Both the position numbers and the translations under genes were made by a program. Below the pieces are notes generated by a model. The model did no database searches and was not told the origin of the DNA. It saw only the letters and a program-made list of their open reading frames with translations. A stretch of 34,618 nucleotides of DNA from a virus. The stretch covers positions 1 through 34,618 of the IMG/VR virus record IMGVR_UViG_3300042485_000754. One strand, given 5' to 3'. Positions 29,271-34,618 of this stretch are shown in pieces (position 1 is the stretch's first letter; every line of letters starts with the position of its first letter).

Positions 29271-29731
29271 ATTTTAGATTTTATATACAATGCACCGATT
29301 ATCATTGCAACGATTGCAAACAACCAAATTTGCCTTTTCTTTGCCTTTGCCTTCCATTCTATCACCTCACCTCCTAAACGTGCTGAATCTGCCTGTAATA
29401 ACCTCACACGAGCATTGTCAACAATGAATGACTTGATTGTATCGTGAATGGTGATTGAGTTGGTTATTTCTCTTGTTTTCCACTTGGTGATGTAGGTTGT
29501 ATCATTTAGGACATAGGTATCTGTAAGTGTATCAATCCTCACCAATGTATCAACCTCAACCAAAGTATCAGACTTGACAACAAAAGTTGTATCATTTGCA
29601 CACCATCCTCCCTTAACCACAACCTTTGCGACTTCTTCAAGTTTCTCTTGGTCACGAAGTACCTGTTTAACTGGGTTGCAGGCAATAAATAAAATTAGTA
29701 ATAGTAGGTATCTCATATTATTTTTTTTCAT
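29267..29731 (-). CDS. Probable unimolecular spanin (lipoprotein with C-terminal TM)
   Basis: 154 residues from the ATG at 29731 (MKKNNMRYLLLLILFIACNP); an alternative is 29716. The N-terminus is a lipoprotein signal with lipobox FIAC, giving Cys18 after processing. The middle is beta-rich with repeated Asp-Thr strings (SDTLVEVDTLVRIDTLTDTY). The C-terminus has one membrane helix (~134-149, IWLFAIVAMIIGALYI) with basic flanks. An outer-membrane lipid anchor plus an inner-membrane helix is the topology of u-spanins such as T1 gp11, which fuse the two membranes in the last lysis step. Neighbouring endolysin and membrane proteins support it. The call is from topology, not similarity. Confidence 0.65.
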   Translation of the reverse strand: MKKNNMRYLLLLILFIACNPVKQVLRDQEKLEEVAKVVVKGGWCANDTTFVVKSDTLVEVDTLVRIDTLTDTYVLNDTTYITKWKTREITNSITIHDTIKSFIVDNARVRLLQADSARLGGEVIEWKAKAKKRQIWLFAIVAMIIGALYIKSKI

Positions 29732-30461
29732 CTTGTGTTGCATACTTAATACCCATAATTGTCCCCACTATTGAGAAGGCATTTGTAAGTAATACGCTGA
29801 ACATATTTGACCAGGTTGACCCGATTATTTGCGTGTCCTTGTTGGATAGTATTGCGAAGGAGTACATAATTGTAGTGATAAACCCAACGCTTATAATAAC
29901 CGCTAAAGCACACTTGACAATCGTTTTAATTAATTCGTTTTGACTTTTCTTTAGGGTTGCATCCAAGTCCTCCAACGCAGCGTTTTTCTCAATCTCTATT
30001 GCTTCCCTTAATTTGTTTGTATTATCCAATTCCTTTTGTAAGTTCTTGGATAGTTCATTTATTTTGTTCTTGCTAACAATCATTTCGCTGATGTCAGTCG
30101 CTATCTTCATGACCTTAGTAATAGTACCACTCTCATCAAAGATAGGATTGTAAGTTGCTTGTAAGTAGATAGGTGAACCATCTATCTTCTTTCTTTCAAA
30201 CTCACCTTCAAAAAACTTTCCACCTCTTAACGTTTCCCAAAACTTCACATACTCATCAGACTTACTATATTCGTAACTTACAAATATGCTATGATGCTTT
30301 CCTATTAACTTATCGTGTTCATCCTCACCGAATCCCATTGCTTTTAAAAAGATGGCATTTACACCAAGAATGAATCCGTTGAGGTCAAAGTAAATAATCG
30401 CATTGCTACGATTAATTGCCTCCATCCTACTTAGGAGTTCTTCTTTACTTAGGTTCTTCAT
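29718..30461 (-). CDS. PAS-domain membrane protein, candidate sensor-holin
   Basis: 247 residues. Residues ~15-125 are a complete chemoreceptor-type PAS domain: 'AIIYFDLNGFILGVNAIFLK', 'KLIGKHHSIFV', 'EYVKFWETLRGGKFFEGEF', 'YLQATYNPIFDESGTI', 'KVMKIATDIS'. A coiled coil (~130-175) follows, then two membrane helices (~181-204 and ~219-238) with a short polar loop and a charged tail (YATQDEKK). No kinase, MCP signalling or GGDEF domain is present. The two-helix end and the place between small holin-like and spanin genes suggest a holin or lysis regulator gated by a ligand, as PAS domains of this type often bind FAD or haem. The function is inferred; the domains are clear. Confidence 0.75.
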   Translation of the reverse strand: MKNLSKEELLSRMEAINRSNAIIYFDLNGFILGVNAIFLKAMGFGEDEHDKLIGKHHSIFVSYEYSKSDEYVKFWETLRGGKFFEGEFERKKIDGSPIYLQATYNPIFDESGTITKVMKIATDISEMIVSKNKINELSKNLQKELDNTNKLREAIEIEKNAALEDLDATLKKSQNELIKTIVKCALAVIISVGFITTIMYSFAILSNKDTQIIGSTWSNMFSVLLTNAFSIVGTIMGIKYATQDEKK

Positions 30462-30684
30462 CTTTTTTCTTGAAGATAGTTTGCACCGCAGAGATACCTA
30501 ATGCACCGATAGCAACCGCAGTAACGCACTCAACCAGTATTGTTGATGGTGCGATGTGTTCTTCGCTAAAACTATTCCAAAGCAAGGTTATGCAAAGGAA
30601 CAAGGTTGATAGGATACCTGCGAAGCGTTTGCTACTAAGTTTCCCATCTTCAGCGAGTAAACTCCAAATGAAATTCTTTATCAT
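30445..30684 (-). CDS. Putative holin with two membrane helices
   Basis: 79 residues: 'MIKNFIWSLLAEDGKLSSKR' then helix 1 (~21-37, FAGILSTLFLCITLLW), polar loop, helix 2 (~50-69, LVECVTAVAIGALGISAVQT) and charged tail KKKDEEPK. The 'LLAEDGKLSSKRFAG' start followed by two helices is typical of small holin-like proteins in Bacteroidota phages. It overlaps the PAS gene by 17 nt and its upstream neighbour by 4 nt. Confidence 0.65.
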   Translation of the reverse strand: MIKNFIWSLLAEDGKLSSKRFAGILSTLFLCITLLWNSFSEEHIAPSTILVECVTAVAIGALGISAVQTIFKKKDEEPK

Positions 30685-30839
30685 TTTTTTAGTTCTTTAT
30701 AAAGCCTTACTATGTTATATACTATGGTTGTTAACCCTGCAAAAATGGCAACAACCACACCGACCTCGGAGAGAGCAATATCTGCCCAAACCTTAATCAA
30801 TATGGTTGCTACACACATTCCAATAGATTTGCTATCCAT
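30681..30839 (-). CDS. Small membrane protein (52 aa), holin-like
   Basis: Start at 30839 (MDSKSIGMCVATILIKVWAD), because the ATG overlaps the preceding stop (ATGGATAG); a longer frame up to 30923 lies inside that gene. Residues ~10-24 are amphipathic and ~28-46 (LSEVGVVVAIFAGLTTIVY) form a membrane helix, ending in basic 'RLYKELKK'. A second small membrane protein beside the holin could be an antiholin or accessory holin. Confidence 0.6.
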   Translation of the reverse strand: MDSKSIGMCVATILIKVWADIALSEVGVVVAIFAGLTTIVYNIVRLYKELKK

Positions 30840-30963
30840 TCTCGTTGTTCTGCTTTTGGAGTTCTTCGCCAATTTTAGCGTTAGTCTCTTGTAGTTGCTT
30901 CTGAAGGTACTCAATTTGAGCAAGAAGGTCGTAAGCAGCTGCTTTCAGTTCAATAAGTGTCAT
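30832..30963 (-). CDS. Small coiled-coil protein (43 aa)
   Basis: ATG at 30963, TAG at 30832-30834: MTLIELKAAAYDLLAQIEYL and QKQLQETNAKIGEELQKQNN. One amphipathic helix with heptad spacing. The same 'LK...YD..AQIEYLQKQLQE' pattern recurs in Bacteroidota phages before lysis genes. It overlaps the downstream membrane gene by 8 nt. Possibly part of the tail fibre or of the lysis complex; unknown. Confidence 0.65.
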   Translation of the reverse strand: MTLIELKAAAYDLLAQIEYLQKQLQETNAKIGEELQKQNNENG

Positions 30964-30983
30964 AGTATTTAATTTTTACAAAT

Positions 30984-31325
30984 TTATATATTATTTGTCA
31001 ACCAAGGCAAAGGAAGCGATACTTCTTTTGGGTTCTTTTGGTTCTCAATCTGCTTGTCAAGTGATGCATCAATTACCGCCACATCAAGTCCACTTTCCAA
31101 CCATCCCTCTACGATTGCCTGTGTGAGGTCAGCGTATGGGGTGAAATTCTCAGGTGATGGGGAAGGGATGCTTTGAGCACCATAGGTTTCAGCGAACCAA
31201 GTCTTGTCACCATCAATCTGCTCTGCTTGCCTTCTCCAATGAACGGTGAACACCACATCAGTAAGGTTGTCGGGAGTTGTTGGGTACTCGTTCATTTGCG
31301 AAATAATCCATTTGTACGTTGTCAT
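30984..31325 (-). CDS. DUF7936-like phage protein after the fibre gene
   Basis: 113 residues: 'TTYKWIISQMNEYPTTPDNL', 'VVFTVHWRRQAEQIDGDKTW', 'ETYGAQSIPSPSPENFTPYA', 'DLTQAIVEGWLESGLDVAVI' and 'QKNPKEVSLPLPW'. This motif order is characteristic of the DUF7936 type found next to tail fibre genes across several phage groups; the role may be fibre assembly or a virion component. It follows the fibre stop by 22 nt. Confidence 0.75.
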   Translation of the reverse strand: MTTYKWIISQMNEYPTTPDNLTDVVFTVHWRRQAEQIDGDKTWFAETYGAQSIPSPSPENFTPYADLTQAIVEGWLESGLDVAVIDASLDKQIENQKNPKEVSLPLPWLTNNI

Positions 31326-31347
31326 ATTTTATTTTGTTTTAAACTAT

Positions 31348-34300
31348 TTAAAATGTTGCTATTGCTACTCTTTTCCATGTATTAGTTGCGGTGCAAACGT
31401 ATATATGATTTGCATCAATTCTTATTTGTCCAACTGTTCCTGTTGATGATGATGTCGCTGGTGCGGTGTTTAATGCTGATAAATTATATTCAGTTGCCGT
31501 TACACTACTACTAAATGTTGCTGCTCCTGTAGATGCAAGAGTTAAAGCAAGAACGCTTGAACCAGCAGAGTAAGGGTAAAATTGCATCATACCATCAAGC
31601 AAAGTAGTTCCACTTACTTTTATCTGCCCCCTATTGTATGTATTAGTACCAAAAGACAAATAATTCAAATTTGTTGCTACATCAGTTGAACGTATTGAAA
31701 GTTCAGATATAGTAAGTCCAGTACCTACTACTAAAGTATTACTAAAAGTGCCTGCACCACTAACCTGCAACCTTGAACTTCCATCATCTGATGTCGTTCC
31801 CATCAAGATTCTCCCCCCACTTGTGATGCGGAGGCGTTCGGTTCCACCTGATGAAAATGCCATAAACCCTGCTGATTCAGCTAAAATATCAGTAGAACCA
31901 CTACCACTACCAGCTGCATATGTACCAAAGAAACCAGCAAAAGTACCAGCACTATTTCTTATACCTATACCACCACTTCTCGTTGCACTTGCATAAGATG
32001 TTATTGTAGCACCATATACGCTTGTGCCACCAACCATTAAATTCCCACTCGCATCTAATCTCATCACCTCTCCACTTGCATTACTAAACTTCAAAGGACC
32101 TTGACCTCCACCATACCAAGCATAGGTAATATTTGTCCCTAATGCTGCTGATGTTCCATCTGTGTTAATAGTGAATGCAGAATTACTTGTCCTAAAATCA
32201 ATTACTCTATTAGTAGCAGTTGTATAATCTCCAAGATGTATACTACCAATAACATTTAATGCAGCACTTGGCGATGTCGTGCCGATGCCTAATCCTGTGG
32301 AGGTTAGACGCATTTGTTCGCTACCGCCAGTTTGAAACCATATATGATTTGATGTTGATGATTCAATAGCAATTTGATTAGTACCAGCACCCTCTCCCTT
32401 AAGTCTTAATCCACCCCCTGCGTTACCATTAACATATAGATAATTACTTGAAGAATAATTTGAAATGTAACCATCTATATCGTAATAATTAACATTGTAA
32501 TTTGGTTTAAATGCGTTTGATGCAGTAACACCATTCACATCTAATTTAAACGCAGGAGTTGCACTTCCGATTCCAATATTTGTACCATCATCATAAACCA
32601 AACTATTCCCCAACGCACTACCACTTGTCCACTTAGGCAAGTAGTTGGTTGTTCCTGTACCTGTGACATATCCACTCAAAGATGGTATGTCGCTTGTTAA
32701 AGCAATTGTACCTGTTGCATTAGGGAATGTATAGTTTCTTTGAGTGCTAAGTCCATTTACATTAAAATATGCTCTTTTATTACTATCTAATGCTAAATAA
32801 AATCCACCACTATCAGAAGTAAATGTGCTATAACCAGTTTGGAAATTGACAGTGCTATTTTGGAACATCAATATATTTAGTCCAAACCTTGAAGTATCAG
32901 AAAATGATTTTTCGCCACTAATGCTTTGAGTACCCGTTAATTTAACAACCGCACTATCTAATGCGTAGGTACTATTGTCGTATGAAATTGTAGTTCCGCT
33001 AATCTTTACAAAACCCGTTCCGTTAAGTGCTGCTTGTTTATTGTTAAATGTAGTCCAATCCGTACTTGACAATGCACCCCTATTGGTTGCACTTGCCGTT
33101 GGTACGTTCAAAGTTATAACGGGTGTTGTTGTTCCGTTTGCAACAGTTGAACTCAAATCAGTTCCCGTTGTTCCTAAAGTTAACGCAGCAACGCTTGTTA
33201 CTGTTCCTACAAATTGGTCAGCATACTGCGGAATATTCAAAGTCGCACCTACTAAAGTCGCAGCACCGCTTGTACCCGTAGTTGTTAAGGTAATGGTGTT
33301 TTGTTTGCCATTAAAGGTTGACCAATCCGTTGAACTTAACGCACCATTTGCGGAGGAACTCGCCAATCCGAGAGAAAGAACTTGCGTACTTAAACTTAAC
33401 CCGTTTGCCGTTCCGATTGTAACTGCATCGTGAACGGGTATGGTAAATGACCTATCTGCACTAAGGTCTTGCGTAGTGCCATTAATAGTGATTGTCCTTG
33501 TTGTAGGAACACCACCTAAACCGCTTAAACTATAAATCGGAATGTTTAAAAATCCTCCGCTATATGTGGATGCACCACTTGAACCAGTTGTGGTTAATGT
33601 GATGGCATTCCTTGCTCTTGTATCGGTGTAGTAAAGATTGCTATTCTCCGGTACAACCGAGGTATCTAAAGTTTGAAAAGTTTTATCACCTCTGAAATAT
33701 TGTGTAGTTGCACCGGCAGTAATCGCAGGTTCGCCACCAAGACCAATTAAGGTGTATGTCGGTATATTAAGAACCGAACTTACAAAAGTAGCGGAACCAC
33801 TTGCGTTAAATGTAGTTAGCGTTATCGCACTTTGCTTGTTTATAAAAGTAGTCCAATCACTATTGCTTAACTTACCTGTATTGGTCGCAGATGCTATTGG
33901 TAGGTTAAAGGTATGCGTATCGGTTGCTGAACTAATCGCAAAGTCAGTTCCACTTGTACCGGTTGCAAAGTATTGCACCTGGGCAGTTAGACCATTGAGA
34001 GCATTTAAACCCGTTGAGAAGGTTGTAAGAACCTCGCAAAGGTTTCCATCCTCGGTGTGTAGTGTTATGTTTCTTCCATCAGGTATTACAAATATTCTTA
34101 CCGATATCCTATCGGTTGCAAGTAATGATGTTTGCGGAACGGGGATGCTTGTAAAATATTGGTCAACCACAGTCCCTTGCGTAATACCTTCTGGATTGGT
34201 TGAACCACTTGCGATAAGCGTAAATACATTTGAGGAACTTACTTTATAAAGTTCTGCATAAAATGATGGGTTACCTCCACCACTACTTGATTGAAAATAG

Positions 34301-34618
34301 AACTCTAAGTTCCAATTTCCACCAGGTATGTTCAAAAGTGATGGGTCACCTGCATCAGTTATGAACGATGCAATATATCCATTCCCTTGTCCGTTTGTTC
34401 TTGTAAAATTAGTTCCTGCACCAAGCACAGGTGTTTTACTCATTTCATAATAAGTAACTCCACCAAATGTTCCTTGTGAAACACTACCATTCAAGTAATA
34501 ATTAACAGATGAACCGCCACCACCATTGGTAGGGAAGTTTGCGAGTTGGCCATCTCCACGAACATATTGTGCCGATGTACCTGCACCCGTTACCGCAATC
34601 GTTCCATTGCTTGTTAGA
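31348..34618 (-). CDS. Large tail fibre/receptor-binding protein (5' end outside the window)
   Basis: The frame is open from the right edge, giving ~1089 residues to the stop at 31348. No start is needed in the window: upstream of a TTG at 34494 the frame continues (TSNGTIAVTGAGTSAQYVRG). The N-terminal half repeats a ~80-residue beta module with 'GALSSTDWTTFNNKQ' and 'ITLTTTGTSGAATLVG' elements. The second half has fibre-type 'LPKWTSGSALGNSLVYDDGT' and 'EQMRLTSTGLGIGTTSPSAA' repeats. The end 'GQIRIDANHIYVCTATNTW' is a common terminal fibre domain; no intramolecular chaperone (S74) domain is seen. It is the host-recognition fibre, probably continuous with the gene at 1-298. Confidence 0.8.
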   Translation of the reverse strand, partial: LTSNGTIAVTGAGTSAQYVRGDGQLANFPTNGGGGSSVNYYLNGSVSQGTFGGVTYYEMSKTPVLGAGTNFTRTNGQGNGYIASFITDAGDPSLLNIPGGNWNLEFYFQSSSGGGNPSFYAELYKVSSSNVFTLIASGSTNPEGITQGTVVDQYFTSIPVPQTSLLATDRISVRIFVIPDGRNITLHTEDGNLCEVLTTFSTGLNALNGLTAQVQYFATGTSGTDFAISSATDTHTFNLPIASATNTGKLSNSDWTTFINKQSAITLTTFNASGSATFVSSVLNIPTYTLIGLGGEPAITAGATTQYFRGDKTFQTLDTSVVPENSNLYYTDTRARNAITLTTTGSSGASTYSGGFLNIPIYSLSGLGGVPTTRTITINGTTQDLSADRSFTIPVHDAVTIGTANGLSLSTQVLSLGLASSSANGALSSTDWSTFNGKQNTITLTTTGTSGAATLVGATLNIPQYADQFVGTVTSVAALTLGTTGTDLSSTVANGTTTPVITLNVPTASATNRGALSSTDWTTFNNKQAALNGTGFVKISGTTISYDNSTYALDSAVVKLTGTQSISGEKSFSDTSRFGLNILMFQNSTVNFQTGYSTFTSDSGGFYLALDSNKRAYFNVNGLSTQRNYTFPNATGTIALTSDIPSLSGYVTGTGTTNYLPKWTSGSALGNSLVYDDGTNIGIGSATPAFKLDVNGVTASNAFKPNYNVNYYDIDGYISNYSSSNYLYVNGNAGGGLRLKGEGAGTNQIAIESSTSNHIWFQTGGSEQMRLTSTGLGIGTTSPSAALNVIGSIHLGDYTTATNRVIDFRTSNSAFTINTDGTSAALGTNITYAWYGGGQGPLKFSNASGEVMRLDASGNLMVGGTSVYGATITSYASATRSGGIGIRNSAGTFAGFFGTYAAGSGSGSTDILAESAGFMAFSSGGTERLRITSGGRILMGTTSDDGSSRLQVSGAGTFSNTLVVGTGLTISELSIRSTDVATNLNYLSFGTNTYNRGQIKVSGTTLLDGMMQFYPYSAGSSVLALTLASTGAATFSSSVTATEYNLSALNTAPATSSSTGTVGQIRIDANHIYVCTATNTWKRVAIATF

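Noticed and set aside
32975-34249. Long plus-strand open frames opposite the tail fibre gene
   Set aside because: They are antisense shadows of Thr/Ser/Gly-rich repeats; composition is Val/Pro-rich without domain pattern, and the minus-strand fibre frame is clear.

Overview
The window is most of the genome of a tailed double-stranded DNA phage, very probably a virulent siphovirus of a Bacteroidota host. I infer the host from three things: candidate promoters with the Bacteroidota -7 element TAnnTTTG, the near absence of Shine-Dalgarno sequences before clear genes, and structural proteins (capsid, hub, tape measure, GSG-rich fibre with 'LSSTDWTTFNNKQ' modules) of the kind common in Bacteroidota phages. 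I see no integrase, lysogeny repressor, tRNA, IS element or CRISPR array. Almost everything is on the minus strand, so transcription order runs from high to low coordinates.

Layout in transcription order. (1) 27156-27291 is a divergent promoter region. To its right a plus-strand cluster of small, mostly unknown genes (27292-28809) is packed with ATGA and 32-nt overlaps. To its left the minus-strand early/replication operon (20179-27155) encodes a small RHH-like regulator, a Sak4-like RecA-fold ATPase, an SSB-like protein, a SAM methyltransferase, MazG, dCMP deaminase, a thymidylate synthase-family enzyme with an Asp at the base-recognition position, a VRR-NUC nuclease, a DUF4373 replication protein and a primase-helicase. 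(2) 19856-20178 is AT-rich and non-coding, with GTTAT repeated at exactly 11-bp spacing in two arrays that stay in phase with each other. (3) A sigma-factor-like gene opens the late region, followed by small proteins, three different glycosyltransferases, a second methyltransferase and the terminase pair. (4) The tail module comes next: a tail assembly chaperone with a probable -1 frameshift, a neck/tail-completion protein, two large tail proteins and the tape measure. The head module follows (XkdF-like protease, scaffold-like protein, major capsid protein, portal, connectors), with hairpins bracketing the capsid genes. (5) The structural operon runs off position 1 in a collagen-like fibre gene. 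A fibre gene in the same orientation enters from the right edge (31348-34618) and is followed by lysis genes.

This continuity suggests a circularly permuted or circular genome of about 35 kb opened inside one fibre gene. A direct end-to-end join is off by one base in frame, however, so some sequence is probably missing at the junction. The most unusual element is in the lysis cassette. Between two small holin-like proteins and a probable one-piece spanin plus M15 endolysin lies a 247-residue protein that joins a complete chemoreceptor-type PAS domain and coiled coil to two C-terminal membrane helices: a candidate sensor-holin that could tie lysis timing to a small-molecule or redox signal. 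The second theme is nucleotide and glycan modification (the TS-family enzyme, three glycosyltransferases and two methyltransferases), which could modify phage DNA or virion proteins.
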